Part shown: piece after piece, positions 41,891 to 52,429 of the stretch
Numbering within the stretch: the stretch's first letter is position 1
Layout: every line of letters starts with the position of its first letter
DNA from: Albimonas sp963816545
GTDB lineage: Bacteria > Pseudomonadota > Alphaproteobacteria > Rhodobacterales > Rhodobacteraceae
Reading direction: 5' to 3'
Assembly: GCA_963816545.1 (NCBI GenBank)
Contig: CAWFLE010000007.1
Location: forward strand, 558,001-622,000
DNA: 64,000 nucleotides
Notes under the pieces: model-generated
Databases searched by the model: none
Seen by the model: only the letters and a program-made list of their open reading frames with translations
What the model was told of the DNA's origin: nothing
Translations under genes and position numbers: made by a program

Positions 41891-42757
41891 ATGTCGGAAG
41901 CGCAGCGGTTCGGCTTCTCGGAAGCCGACTTGAAGACCGTGCCGACCGTTTACGCGGACGGGCTGTTCAAGGGCCGATTGGTGGTGGTGACGGGCGCCGG
42001 AGGGGGCCTGGGGCGCGCCATGGCGGCGCTGTTCGCCCGCCTTGGCGCGGACCTTGCCATCTGCGGGCGCAACGAGGCGAAGCTGGAGGAGGCGGCGGGG
42101 TTCCTGCGCGGCTTCGGGGGCCAGGTGCTGGCCGAGCCCCTGTCGATCCGGGATCCGGAGGCGGTGGGGCGGTTCGTGGACGCGATCCACGCGCGCTTCG
42201 GGCGGCTGGACGTGCTGGTCAACAACGCCGGCGGGCAGTTTCCGCAGGCGGCGCTGGATTACTCGGTGAAGGGCTGGAACGCGGTCATCGACACCAACCT
42301 CAACGGGACGTGGTGGATGATGCAGGCGGCCGCCCGGAAATGGGTGGAGGCCGGCGCGACGGGCGTGATCGTCAACATCGTGGCCGACATCTGGCGGGGG
42401 CTGCCGGGGATCGCGCATACCTGCGCGGCCCGGGCGGGGGTGATCTACCTCTCCAAGACCGTGGCGGTGGAATGGGCGCCCCACGGCATCCGGGTCAACT
42501 GCGTGGCGCCGGGGTGCTGCGAGAGCAACGGCTTCGGCAATTACCCGCCGGAGGGGGCCGCGACCTTCGAGGAGTCGAACCCCCTGCGCCATGCCGGCGA
42601 CGAGTGGGACGTGGCGGAGGCGGTGGTCTACATGGCCGCGCCCTCGGGCAAGTTCGTCACCGGCGAGGTGCTGACCGTGGACGGGGGCCAGCAGATGTGG
42701 GGCGACCCCTGGCCCACGGGGCGGCCGGAGTGGTTCCGGCTGGGGGCCTCGGCGTGA
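41891..42757 (+). CDS. Short-chain dehydrogenase/reductase, first gene of the transporter operon
   Basis: A 288-residue SDR. VVVTGAGGGLGRAMAALFAR, LVNNAGGQFPQAALDYSVKG, ARAGVIYLSKTVAVEWAPHG and GIRVNCVAPGCCES. The usual YxxxK reads with Ala/Arg in place of Tyr-x-x (TCAARAGVIYLSK), so the catalytic Tyr position is altered; the overall style is like 2,4-dienoyl-CoA reductases, which use an atypical site. GGGGAGG precedes ATG 41891. It overlaps the next gene by GTGA. Confidence 0.85.
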   Translation: MSEAQRFGFSEADLKTVPTVYADGLFKGRLVVVTGAGGGLGRAMAALFARLGADLAICGRNEAKLEEAAGFLRGFGGQVLAEPLSIRDPEAVGRFVDAIHARFGRLDVLVNNAGGQFPQAALDYSVKGWNAVIDTNLNGTWWMMQAAARKWVEAGATGVIVNIVADIWRGLPGIAHTCAARAGVIYLSKTVAVEWAPHGIRVNCVAPGCCESNGFGNYPPEGAATFEESNPLRHAGDEWDVAEAVVYMAAPSGKFVTGEVLTVDGGQQMWGDPWPTGRPEWFRLGASA

Positions 42758-43574
42758 CGGTCGTGGAAATGCGCCGGCCGGCGGCGGAGGCCGCGGCGCA
42801 AGGCAAGCCGGCGCTGTCGGTTCAGGGGATCGAGCGGCGCTTCGGCGGGCTGGTCGCGGTCACCGGCGTGGATCTGGAGATCATGCAGGGCGAGATCTTC
42901 GGGCTGGTGGGGCCCAACGGCTCGGGCAAGACCACGCTGACCAACGCCATCACCGGGTTCTATCCGCCCAACAAGGGGCGGATCCTGCTCGGGGAGCGGG
43001 ACGTCACCGGGATGGCGCCGCACCGTATCGCGGGCCTGGGGGTGGCGCGGACGTTCCAGAACCTGGCGCTCTTCAACGGGCTGACGGTGCTGGAGAACAT
43101 CCTGCTGGGGCGGCACATCCACATGCGGCCCTCGGTCTGGCGCACCGCGCTTTACTGGTGGGCGGCGCGGCCGGAGGAGATCGCCAACCGCATGATCGTG
43201 GAGGAGGTGATCGAGTTCCTGCAGCTCGAGAGCATCCGGGACGAGCTGGTGGACGGCATCCCCATCGGGCTGAAGAAGCGGGTGGAGCTGGCGCGCGCGC
43301 TGGTGGCCGAGCCGAGCTTCCTGATCCTGGACGAGCCGATGGCGGGCATGAACCAGGAGGAGAAGGAATACATGGCGCGCTTCATCCTCGATGCGCGGGA
43401 CGCGCGGGGCGTGACGGTGCTGCTGATCGAGCACCACATGGACGTGATCCTCGGCATCTGCGACCGGATGCTGGTGCTGAACTACGGCGAGATGATCGCC
43501 TCCGGCATCCCGCCGAGGTGGTGGAGGACCCGCGCGTGGTCGAGGCCTATATCGGGGGCGGCCATGCGGGCTGA
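42754..43574 (+). CDS. Branched-chain-type ABC transporter ATP-binding protein (LivG-like), one frameshift
   Basis: About 273 residues after restoring one base missing near 43510. Walker A GLVGPNGSGKTTLTNAITGF, the Q-loop ARTFQNLALFNGLTVLENIL, a degenerate signature (IGLKKRVELARALVAEPSFL) and Walker B ILDEPMAGMNQEE, then LLIEHHMDVILGICDRMLVL. It ends VVEDPRVVEAYIGGGHAG. It powers the importer formed with the permeases and binding protein downstream. The start is GTG at 42754, overlapping the SDR stop. It overlaps the CoA ligase start by 11 bases. Confidence 0.9.
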
Positions 43575-45487
43575 GGCGGTAGAGGCGCAGGCCGCGCAGG
43601 ACACCCTCCCCGCCCTCCTGATCGAGAACGCCCGCGCGCACGGCGTCCGAGCGTCGCCATGCGCGAGAAGGACCGCGGCATCTGGAAGGAGATCACCTGG
43701 GCCCGCTTCGCCGAGAAGATGCTCCGCTGCGCCGCCGCGCTGGAGCCTGGGCGTGGGCGAGGGGGACGCGGTGCTGGTGCTCGGGGACAACCGGGTGCGG
43801 CTTTACGCTGGGCATGGTCGCGGTGGGGGCGCTGCGGGCCTTCGCGATGCCGGCCTATCCCGGCGCCACGCTGGATGAGCTGAGCCACTATGTCCACGAG
43901 GCGCGGGTGGTGGCGCGCTGGCCGAGGACCAGGAGCATGTGGACAAGGTGCTGGACCTGCGCGCCTCGGGCGCGGCGATCCCGCATATCGATCTACGACG
44001 ACCCGCGCGGGATGGCGGATTACCGAAGCCCGGGCTGGTGTCCTGGGACGGCGGTGCAGGCGCGGGGCGAGCGCGGCTGCGCCGCGGAGCCGGGGCTGCG
44101 CGAGGCGCTGGTCGGTCGCGCGCGGGGCCGGACGGATCCGGCGGTGTTCATGCATTCGTCCGGGCACCACCGGCAAGCCCAAGGGCATCGTGCTGAGCCA
44201 GCGCAACGTGCTGGCGGCGGCGCGGAACGCCCGGGCGGGCGGGCGCCTACGGGGACGGGGAGGAGATCGTCGCCTACCTGCCCATGGCCTGGGTCGGGGA
44301 TTTCGCGCTGACGGTGGCGGCCGTCATCGCCTGCCGGTTCACGGTCAACGTGCCGGAGCGGCAGGAGACGGTGCTGCGCGACATGCGCGAGATCGCGCCC
44401 ACGTTCTACCTCGCCGCGCCGCGCAGCTGGGACAACCTGCTGACCAACGTCCAGGTGCGGATGGAGGACTCGACCCGGCTGAAGAAGTGGCTCTACCGGC
44501 CGGTTCATGGCTAAGGCCGTGGAGGCGGAGCGGCGCAAGCTGGACGGCGGAGCCGCGGCGGCGGGCGGCCTGTGGCGCGTGCTGGGCGAGGTGCTGGTCT
44601 TCGGCCCGATCAAGGACCAGCTCGGGTTCTCGCGGCTGCGCAACGCCTTCACGGGCGGCGAGGCGATCGGCGAGGACACGTTCATCTTCTACCGCGCGCT
44701 CGGGGATCAAGCTGCGCCAGCTCTACGGCCAGACCGAGAACTGCGCCTTCAACGCCATGCAGGACCCCGACGAGGTGCAAGCTGCATTCGGTCGGGCGGC
44801 CCCTGCCGGGAGTGGAGGCGAAGATCGCGGAGGGGGGCGAGATCCTGCTGAAGTCCGATGCGGTGTTCGCGGGGTACCACGCCAACCCGGCGGCGTCGGA
44901 GGAGACGCTGCGGGGCGGCTGGCTGCACACCGGCGACGCGGGATACCTCGACGACGACGGGCATCTGGTGGTGCTGGGGCGCCTCTCGGAGGTGGTCCAT
45001 ACCGCCGGGGGCGAGCGGTACGTGCCCAACTACATCGAGAACCGGCTGAAGTTCTCGCCCTACATCAAGGACGCGGCGGTGGTCGGCTCGGGCCGGCGAC
45101 GAGCTGACCGCCATGGTGTGCATCGACTTCGAGGCGGTGGGGCATTGGGCGGAGACCAACGGGGTCCCGTATGTGTCCTACGCCGACCTGTCGCAGCGCG
45201 CGGAGGTGCATGACCTGCTGCGCGAGGCGTTCCGGCGGGTCAACCGCACCCTGCCCGATCCGCTGAAGCTGCACCGCTTCGCGAGCCTGCCCAAGGAGTT
45301 CGACCCCGACGACGGGGAGATCACCCGCACCCGCAAGCTGCGCCGCAAGGTGGTGGAGGAGCGCTACGCTCCGGTGATCGAGGCGCTTTATTCCGGCGCG
45401 ACCGAGGTCGAGATGCGGGCGCAGGTCACCTATGAAACCGGCGAGACGGGCGTGGTGGAACGCACCCTCGCGATACGGGGGGTTTGA
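43564..45487 (+). CDS. Long-chain-type AMP-forming acyl-CoA ligase embedded in the ABC operon, about a dozen frameshifts
   Basis: With about 13 surplus bases removed the gene reads about 636 residues. In order it shows ALLIENARAHGV, AMREKDRGIWKEITWARFAE, GDAVLVLGDNRV, SYHY-type linker LDELSHYVHEA, GTTGKPKGIVLSQRNVL, MAWVGDFALTVAAVIACRF, TFYLAAPRSWDNLLTNVQVR, KLRQLYGQTENCAFNAMQDP, GWLHTGDAGYLDDDGHLVVL, VHTAGGERYVPNYIENRLKF, and ITRTRKLRRKVVEERYAPVI. It belongs to the FadD15-like ligases that travel with Liv-type transporters. The insertions are spread along the gene, and each segment stays conserved. It should couple uptake to CoA activation. Confidence 0.85.
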
Positions 45488-45489
45488 GC

Positions 45490-46379
45490 ATGGACCTGAT
45501 CCTGCTGTCCGAGCTTGCGGTCAACGGGGCGCTTACGGGGCTTCTGTACTCGCTTTTCGCGATCGGGCTGGTGCTGATCTACAAGTCTTCCTCGGTGCCC
45601 AACCTCGCGCAGGGGGCCCTGACCATGGTGGGCGCCTATGTGGTGCTGGCGTTCTCCATCGACCTCGGGCTGCCGTTGTGGCTGGCGATCCCCCTGGCGG
45701 CGGTGGTGATGTTCTTCGTCGGGCTGGGGATCGAGCGGGTGGCGCTGCGGCGGTTGGCCGGGCGGCCCATCGTGATGATCCTGATGATGACGCTGGGGCT
45801 CGACATCTTCCTGCGCGGCGCGACGCTGACCATCTGGGGCGGCACCGCGCGGCCGGTGGATCTGGGCGTCAGCTACGATCCGCTGTTCCTCGGGCCGCTG
45901 CTGCTGAGCCGGATGCATATCGTGGGGGCGGTGGTGGCGGTGGCGCTGTTCGCGGCCTTCATGCTGTTCTTCCGGACGCGGCACGGGATCCGGCTGCGGG
46001 CGATCTCGGACGACTACATGGCGTCGTGGTCGGTGGGGATTTCGGTGGAGCGGGGGGTGGGGCTGTCCTGGGCGCTGGCCTCGGTGGTCGCGGTCGCCGC
46101 CGGCGTGATCTGGGGCGAGATCCAGGGGGTGGACCAGACGCTGTCGCTGCTCCTGCTCAAGGGGATCACGGTGGCGGTGCTCGGGGGGCTGGACTCGATC
46201 CTTGGGGCGATTGTCGCCGGCATCCTGATCGGGGTGATCGAGAGATGTCGGCTCCGTTCTACCTCGATCCGCTGGTGGGGGGCGGGAGCCGGGACCTCGT
46301 GGTCGCGCTGCTGCTGATCCTGACGGTGATGATCCGCCCGCACGGCCTCTTCGGCCGGCACGACATCGAGAGGATCTGA
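45490..46379 (+). CDS. Branched-chain-type ABC transporter permease (LivH-like), one 2-base insertion
   Basis: About 295 residues and eight or so membrane segments. It starts MDLILLSELAVNGALTGLLY, continues SSVPNLAQGALTMVGAYVVL, GIERVALRRLAGRPIVMILM, and SDDYMASWSVGISVERGVGL. It ends DLVVALLLILTVMIRPHGLF after two surplus bases near 46242 (GAG-AG). It forms the membrane channel with LivM. It begins three bases after the ligase stop. Confidence 0.9.
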
Positions 46380-46382
46380 GGG

Positions 46383-47457
46383 ATGTTCTACCGGCAGGCG
46401 GGCATCCGCCACACCTCGTATCTCTCGGAGACGAAGCTGTTCCCCATCAAGGCGGACCGGGTGCTGATCCTGGCGCTGCTTGCGGTGGGGCTGCTCGCGC
46501 CGTTCCTGTTCAGCCCGCTGACGCTGAAGAGCTACATGCTGCCGTGGCTGGTGTGGACCGCCGCCGCGCTGGGGCTGAACCTGGTGCTGGGCTGGGCGGG
46601 GCAGCTTCACCTGGGCTATGCGGCGGTGATGGCGGTGGGGGCCTACTCGGCGGTCCATGCGGCGCGGTTCGGGGTCCCGTGGTCGCTGGCGCTGCTGATC
46701 GGAGGATTGTCGGCGGCGGTGATCGGGTCCGTGTTCTCGGTGGCGGCGCTGCGGGTGAAGGGGCTGTATCTGGCGCTGGTGACGCTGGCGATGCAGTTCA
46801 TCATGGACTGGGTGCTGTCGCATTCGCCCGCGATCTCCGGGGGGACGCATGCGTCCTTGCAGGCGCCGACGTTTTCGCTGCTGGGGTTTCCGATCACGTC
46901 GGACGGGGGGCTCTACTACGTCGCCTTCGGGTGGTGCGTGCTGGTGACGGTGTTCCTGCTGAACCTGCGCCGCACCGGGCTCGGGCGGGCGCTGGTGGCG
47001 GTGCGGGAGAAGGACTATGCGGCCGCGGTTCTGGGGGTGAACAGCTTTCTCTACAAGCTGATCGCCTTCGCGGCTTCGGCCTTCATCGCGGGCGTCGTCG
47101 GGGGCGATCCTGATCGCCACCTTCTACTTCCTGGTGACGCCCGAGCAGTTCACGGTCAACGTCTCGATCATGGTGCTGGCCATGGTGATCGTGGGGGGGC
47201 TGGGGTCGATCATCGGGACCTATATGGGGGTCGCGCTGATCCTGCTGGCGCCGGGGCTGGCCAATTCCGGCGTGGCGGGGATTGCGGAGGCGCTGTCGCT
47301 GCGGCTCAGCCCGGAGACGCTCGCCCATGTGCCGAACATGGTCTACGGCGCGCTGATCGTGGGGTTCCTGCTGCTGGAGCCGATGGGGCTGGGCAAGATC
47401 TACGCCAACATCCGGAACTGGTTCCTGGTGTGGCCCTTCGACTACGTGAAGAAATGA
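46383..47457 (+). CDS. Branched-chain-type ABC transporter permease (LivM-like), one frameshift
   Basis: About 357 residues. A leading segment MFYRQAGIRHTSYLSETKLF is followed by membrane spans and LVLGWAGQLHLGYAAVMAVG, LVAVREKDYAAAVLGVNSFL (the EAA-like cytoplasmic loop) and VGGLGSIIGTYMGVALILLA. One extra G near 47102 breaks the frame inside FIAGVVGAIL. It is the second channel subunit of the importer; it starts three bases after livH. Confidence 0.9.
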
Positions 47458-47465
47458 GGGGCGAC

Positions 47466-48264
47466 ATGGACCAGCCGGCGCTGACGCTCAACAGCGTGGA
47501 GGTCGTCTACGACCTCGTGCTTCTGGCCATCAAGGGCGTGTCGCTGGAGGTGCCCAAGGGGGGCATGGTGGCGCTGCTGGGCGGCAACGGCGCGGGCAAG
47601 TCCACCACGCTGAAGGCCATCTCGGGGCTTTTGAAGGCCGAGCGGGGGAAGGTCAGCCGCGGGGAGGTCACCTTCGAGGGTCAGGCGGTCGACGGCGCTG
47701 CCGCCGCAGAAGCGGGTGGAACTGGGGATCGTGCATGTGCTGGAGGGCCGGCGGGTGTTCGAGCATCTGACGCCCGAGGAGAACCTGCAGGCCGCCGCCC
47801 TGCCCCGCCTCTCGCGCGCCGAGGTGGCGGAGGACAAGGACCGGATCTGGGAATACTTCCCGCGCCTGCACGAGCGCCGCCATTCCGCGGCGGGCTATCT
47901 GTCGGGCGGCGAGCAGCAGATGCTGGCTATCGGGCGGGCGCTGATGACGCGGCCGAAGCTGCTGATGCTGGACGAGCCGAGCCTCGGGCTCGCGCCGTTC
48001 CTGGTGGCCGAGATCTTCGACATCATCCGCCGCATCAACGCCGAGCAGGGGCTGTCGGTGCTGCTGGTGGAGCAGAACGCCATCGCCGCGCTGGAGATCG
48101 TCTCCCACGGCTATCTGATCGAGAACGGCCGCGTGGTGATGCACGACACGGCCGCCGCGCTGAAGGCGAATTCCGACATCCAGGAATTCTATCTCGGCGG
48201 CGGAGAGGGGAAGAATTTCCGCGACATCAAGCACTACCGTCGCCGGAAGCGCTGGCTGACCTGA
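47466..48264 (+). CDS. Branched-chain-type ABC transporter ATP-binding protein (LivF-like), one frameshift
   Basis: About 265 residues after removal of one base near 47697. Walker A LLGGNGAGKSTTLKAISGLL, LGIVHVLEGRRVFEHLTPEE, signature AAGYLSGGEQQMLAIGRALM, Walker B KLLMLDEPSLGLAPFLVAEI, and the H-loop position reads VEQNAIAALEI (Gln-Asn, usual for LivF). It ends with a basic tail, RRRKRW. It acts with LivG as the second ATPase. Confidence 0.9.
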
Positions 48265-48315
48265 GGTCGGTCCACAGAGCCCGTGAACAGGGCCGTTCGA
48301 CAGAGGAGGAAAGAC

Positions 48316-49564
48316 ATGAGACTTCACGCAATGGCGGGCGCGCTGGCGGCGCTGGCCCTGGGCGCCGGCGCCGCCGCCGCGCAGGACAAGGAGCCGATCA
48401 GGTTCGGCATCTGCTACGACCTGTCGAAGGCCTACACCTTCGTCACGCCGCAGGTCGTCCAGGGCGCGCGGGACCTCGCCACCCTGACCAACATGAACGG
48501 GGGCGTGGACGGCCACCCGGTGGAGCTGGTGGTCCAGGACCACGGCAACGAGCCCCAGCGCGGCATCGAATGCTACGAAAAGCTCAAGCAGGAGGGGGTG
48601 TTCATCTTCGACTTCCTCTCCACGCCCGTCTCGCTCGCGGTGCTGCCGCGGGTGATGAAGGACGGGAACATCATGCTCCAGTCGCTCGCGGGCCGGGGCG
48701 ACGCGGTCAATGGCGAGGTCTTCACCCAGATCTTCCCCGTGGGCGCCACCTACTGGGGGCAGGTCGCCAACGACGTGGCCTACATCAAGCAGGAGTCGGA
48801 CGGGGACCTGAAGGACGTGAAGGTCGCCTTCGTCTACGTGGACTACCCCTTCGGGCAGGAGCCGATCGAGATCCTCAAGACCCTGGCGGAGAAGGAGGGC
48901 TTCGAACTCGGCCTCTTCCCCTACCCGCTGCCCGGGCTCCGACCAGTCCTCCACCTGGACGCAGGTGCGCCGGTTCCAGCCGGACTGGATCATCTCCTGG
49001 TCGCTGTCGAAGATGCACATCGTGGCGGCGCGGGAGATGCAGCGCAACGGCATCCCGATGGACAAGTACATCTCGGTCAACTGGCTCAACGAGGTGGACA
49101 TCCAGAACCTCGGGGCCGACGCGGCCAAGGGGCTGAAGCGCGGCACCAACGTGGCGGGCGGCCAGGACATCCCGATCATCCAGGAGATCAAGGAGAAGGT
49201 CTACGGCGCCGGCAAGGGCGCGGGCGACGAGGCCGGGATGAAGGACGTGTACTACAACACCGGCGTCGCGATGTATTCCGTCGCCATCGAGGCCGCGCGC
49301 CTGGCGCTGGAGAACGCCGACTGGCCGCTCACGCCCGAAAAGTTCAAGGCCGGCTTCGAGACGATGAAGGACTATGACGCCAACGGCCTGTTCGCCCCCG
49401 TGACCGTGACCGCCAAGGACCACGGCGGCGGCGGCAAGACCCGCATCGAGATGTGGGACGGCGAGACCTGGGTTCCCCAGACCGACTGGATCGCGGCCTA
49501 TCAGGACGTGGTCTGGGAGGTGGTGGAGAAGAACTCCGCCGGCTTCAAGGCCGAGAACCAGTGA
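48316..49564 (+). CDS. ABC transporter substrate-binding protein (LivJ/K type), one frameshift
   Basis: About 415 residues. A signal peptide (LHAMAGALAALALGAGAAAA) precedes a type I periplasmic-binding fold: IRFGICYDLSKAYTFVTPQV, GGVDGHPVELVVQDHGNEPQ, ILKTLAEKEGFELGLFPYPL, then after one extra G near 48938, QVRRFQPDWIISWSLSKMHI and DVYYNTGVAMYSVAIEAARL. It captures the substrate in the periplasm. The family includes binders of aromatic and fatty acids as well as amino acids. The neighbouring CoA ligase argues for a carboxylic acid here. Last gene of the operon. Confidence 0.9.
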
Positions 49565-49580
49565 GCCGCGCCTGAGACGG

Positions 49581-49609
49581 GGGCCGGCGCGGACCCCCCG
49601 CGCCGGCCC
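49581..49609. terminator. Bidirectional hairpin between the transporter operon and mntH
   Basis: GGGCCGGCGCGG (49581-49592) and CCGCGCCGGCCC (49598-49609) give a perfect 12-base stem with a 5-base loop between convergent stops. Confidence 0.75.
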
Positions 49610-49613
49610 GATC

Positions 49614-50925
49614 TCATCCGCCGAAGACCGAGCCGAGGCCCACCGCCTCGGCCAGCAGCACGAAGTTCAGCGACAGCACCACCGCCGCGCCCAGGATCGC
49701 CAGCGTGCGGACCACCGGGCCGGTGACGAAGGGCCCCATGACCGAGCGGCGGCTGGTGAAGATGATCAGCGCGATCATCGGGATCGGCAGCGCGATGCTG
49801 AGGATCACCTGGCTGAGCACCAGCGCCTCGGTCGCGTCGGCGCCCATGGCCACCACGATGAAGGCCGGGGCCATGGTCGCCAGCCGGCGCACCAGCAGCG
49901 GGATGTTGATGCGCAGGAAGCCCTGCATGATCATCTGCCCCGCCATGGTGCCCACGACCGAACTGGAGACGCCCGAGGCGATCAGCGAGATCAGGAAGGC
50001 GCCCGCCGCCGCCCCGCCCAGCAGGGGCGTGAGGGTGTGGTAGGCGGTCTCGATCTCGGCCACCTCGGGGTGGCCGGCATGAAAGGCGCTGGCGGCCATC
50101 ATCACCATCGCCATGTTGATCAGCCCGGCGATGGCGAGGGCGACCACCACCTCGATGTTGGAGAAGCGGAGCAGGCGGCGGCGATCCTCGTCATGGCGCG
50201 CGACCACGCGGCCCTGGGTCAGGCCGGAATGCAGGTAGATCGCGTGCGGCATGACCGTGGCGCCGATGATGCCGACCGAGATGGTCAGCGCCGCCGCGTC
50301 GGGCATCGGCGGGGGGAAGGCGCCGTGCGGCGGCGTCGCCCCAGGCGATGGGCGCGATGAAGAGCTCCGCCAGATAGCACAGCCCGATGACGCCCACGAG
50401 CGCGCCGACGATCAGCTCCATCGGGCGGAAGCCGCGCCGCTCGACCAGCAGGATGGCGTAGGTGACGATGGCGGTGACGCCCATGCCCGCCATCAGCGGC
50501 ATGTCGAACAGCAGCGACAGGCCGATGGCGCCGCCCAGGAACTCCGCCAGGTCGGTGGCCATGGCGGCGACTTCGGACACCGCCCACATGACCAGCACGG
50601 CGACGGCGGGGAACCCGTCGCGGCAGTGCTCGGCCAGGTTCCGGCCGGTGACGATGCCCAGCCGCGCCGACAGCGCCTGGAACAGCATCGCCACCAGGTT
50701 CGCCGTCACCACGACCCAGAGCAGCGCATAGCCGTAGCCGGCGCCCGCCTGGATGTTCGTCGCGTAGTTGCCGGGGTCCATGTAGGCGATGGAGGCGATC
50801 ACGGCCGGACCGGCGAAGAGCAGGACCGCGCGCGGGCCGCCGCGCCGGGCGGTCAGCGTCTCCTGCATCCGGGCGGCGGCGCGCTCGCTGATCGTGGGGG
50901 GCGGTGAAAGGGACGTGCGCGGCAT
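49614..50925 (-). CDS. mntH: Nramp-family manganese transporter MntH, one frameshift
   Basis: About 436 residues. TM1 carries the metal-binding DPGN (ASIAYMDPGNYATNIQAG) and TM6 the MPH motif (GIIGATVMPHAIYLHSG), both diagnostic of proton-coupled Mn/Fe transport. One extra G near 50335 breaks the frame between IAPIAWGDAA and FPPPMPDAA. A DtxR-type palindrome stands at 50942-50956, and the divergent gene encodes an MntR-type regulator, so manganese repression is expected. Confidence 0.93.
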
Positions 50926-50941
50926 GATGCTCCGGCATTAA

Positions 50942-50956
50942 AGTTTAGCCTAAGCT
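50942..50956. promoter_or_regulatory. Candidate MntR (DtxR-type) box
   Basis: AGTTTAGCCTAAGCT is a near-palindrome with core TTAG-C-CTAA, like DtxR/IdeR-family boxes. It is 17 bases from the mntH start in the mntH-mntR intergenic region. Confidence 0.6.
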
Positions 50957-51049
50957 GCATTTGTTGCAGGCGTCGTCAAGCGTGCTAGGCTGGCCGCCGC
51001 GCATCCCAGCCGCTATGACGCGGCCCGCACGCGTTTGCAGGAGGCGACG

Positions 51050-51490
51050 ATGGCCCCCGATGACGGCCCCAGAGACGAGGCGCAGGAGATCGCCGAGCGG
51101 TTCAACCAGGCGCGGGCCGCGCAGGCGGTCGCGCTGCTCGAGGACTATGTGGAGATGATCGACGACCTGATCGGCGCGCATGGCGAGGCGCGGGTCGCCG
51201 ACATCGCGGCCTGCATGGGCGTGGCGCATCCGACCGCGAGCAAGGCCGTGGCGCGGCTCAAGCGGGAGGGGCTGGCGGTGTCGCGCCCCTATCGCGGCGT
51301 GTTCCTGACCGAGCAGGGCGCGGCGCTCGCGTGCCGCTGCCGGGCGCGGCACCGGCTGGTGGTGGACCTGCTGACGGCGCTCGGCGTGCCGGCCGAGACG
51401 GCGGAGATCGACGCCGAGGGGATCGAGCACCACGTCTCGGACGCGACGCTGGCGGCCTTCGCGGCCTTCCTGGAGCGCCGGTCTTCTTGA
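51050..51490 (+). CDS. mntR: Manganese-responsive DtxR-family regulator MntR
   Basis: A 146-residue regulator. A winged helix (LIGAHGEARVADIAACMGVA, HPTASKAVARLKREGLAVSR) is followed by a dimerisation helix region with metal-ligand-type residues (CRARHRLVVDLLTALGVPAE, DAEGIEHHVSDATLAAF). This is the short MntR form without an SH3 domain. AGGAGG lies seven bases upstream of ATG 51050; an in-frame TTG at 51035 contains that ribosome site and is rejected. Divergent from mntH. Confidence 0.9.
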   Translation: MAPDDGPRDEAQEIAERFNQARAAQAVALLEDYVEMIDDLIGAHGEARVADIAACMGVAHPTASKAVARLKREGLAVSRPYRGVFLTEQGAALACRCRARHRLVVDLLTALGVPAETAEIDAEGIEHHVSDATLAAFAAFLERRSS

Positions 51491-51557
51491 CCTCGCCCGG
51501 CGCGCGGCGGACCCTTCGCGCGATGACGGCGCGGCAGGCGCCGCGCGGGAGGAACCC

Positions 51558-52364
51558 ATGTCCAAGCTGCTCTACGAGACGTCCGACCATGTGGCGACGC
51601 TGACGCTCAACCGGCCGGAGGTGCGCAACGCCTTCGACGCGGAGCTTCTGTGCCGCCTCGCCGACGGGTTCGAGCGGGCGAAGGCCGATGACGACGTGCG
51701 CGCGATCATCGTGACCGGCGCGGGGGAGCGGTCCTTCTGCGCGGGCGCCGACCTTGGGCGGCTGATCCCCCTGATCTCGGGCGCGCGGGCGCCGGAGGAC
51801 GAATACGAGCAGCGGTTCAAGGACGACCCGGAGGCGCTGAACAAGGGCATCTTGCGCGGCTTCGACGTGGACAAGCCCGTGATCGCCGCGATCAACGGCT
51901 TCGCCATCGCGGGCGGCATGGAGCTGGTGCAGGGGACGGACCTGCGGGTGTCCTCCGAGACCGCGCGCTTCGGGGTGCAGGAGGTGAAGTGGGCGATCTT
52001 CCCCGCCGGCGGATCGACCGTGCGCCTGCCCGAGCAGCTTCCCTTCGCCCGCGCCATGGAGCTGCTGCTGACCGGAGACCTGATCGACGCGCGGACGGCG
52101 CTGGAATGGGGGTTCCTCAACCGCGTGGTTCCGCAGGACCGCGTGCTGGACGAGGCGCGGGAGCTGGCCGCCCGCATCGCCCGCAACGGCCCGCTCGCGG
52201 TGCGGGCCATCCGGCGGTCCGCCCGCGCCTGCCTCGGCCGGCCGGAGGCGGAGGCGCTGCGGATGGAAACCGACTTCGCCGCCCCCGTCTTCGCCTCGGA
52301 GGACGCGCGGGAGGGGCCGCGGGCGTTCCTTGAGAAGCGCCAGCCGCAGTATCGCGGCCGCTGA
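51558..52364 (+). CDS. Enoyl-CoA hydratase
   Basis: A 268-residue crotonase with both hydratase glutamates in place: AINGFAIAGGMELVQGTDLR (GGMEL) and RFGVQEVKWAIFPAGGS (QEV). SFCAGADLGRLIPLISG forms the oxyanion hole. GGGAGGAA precedes the ATG. It converges on an acyl-CoA ligase gene across a strong hairpin. A general beta-oxidation hydratase is the best reading. Confidence 0.9.
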   Translation: MSKLLYETSDHVATLTLNRPEVRNAFDAELLCRLADGFERAKADDDVRAIIVTGAGERSFCAGADLGRLIPLISGARAPEDEYEQRFKDDPEALNKGILRGFDVDKPVIAAINGFAIAGGMELVQGTDLRVSSETARFGVQEVKWAIFPAGGSTVRLPEQLPFARAMELLLTGDLIDARTALEWGFLNRVVPQDRVLDEARELAARIARNGPLAVRAIRRSARACLGRPEAEALRMETDFAAPVFASEDAREGPRAFLEKRQPQYRGR

Positions 52365-52370
52365 CGCCAC

Positions 52371-52411
52371 GCGCCTGCCCCGGCGCGCCGGCTTCGCGCC
52401 GGGGCAGGCGC
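52371..52411. terminator. Strong bidirectional hairpin
   Basis: GCGCCTGCCCCGGCGCG (52371-52387) and its exact complement (52395-52411) make a 17-base perfect stem with a 7-base loop between convergent genes. Confidence 0.8.
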
Positions 52412-52429
52412 CGCCAATGCCGCCCGCGC

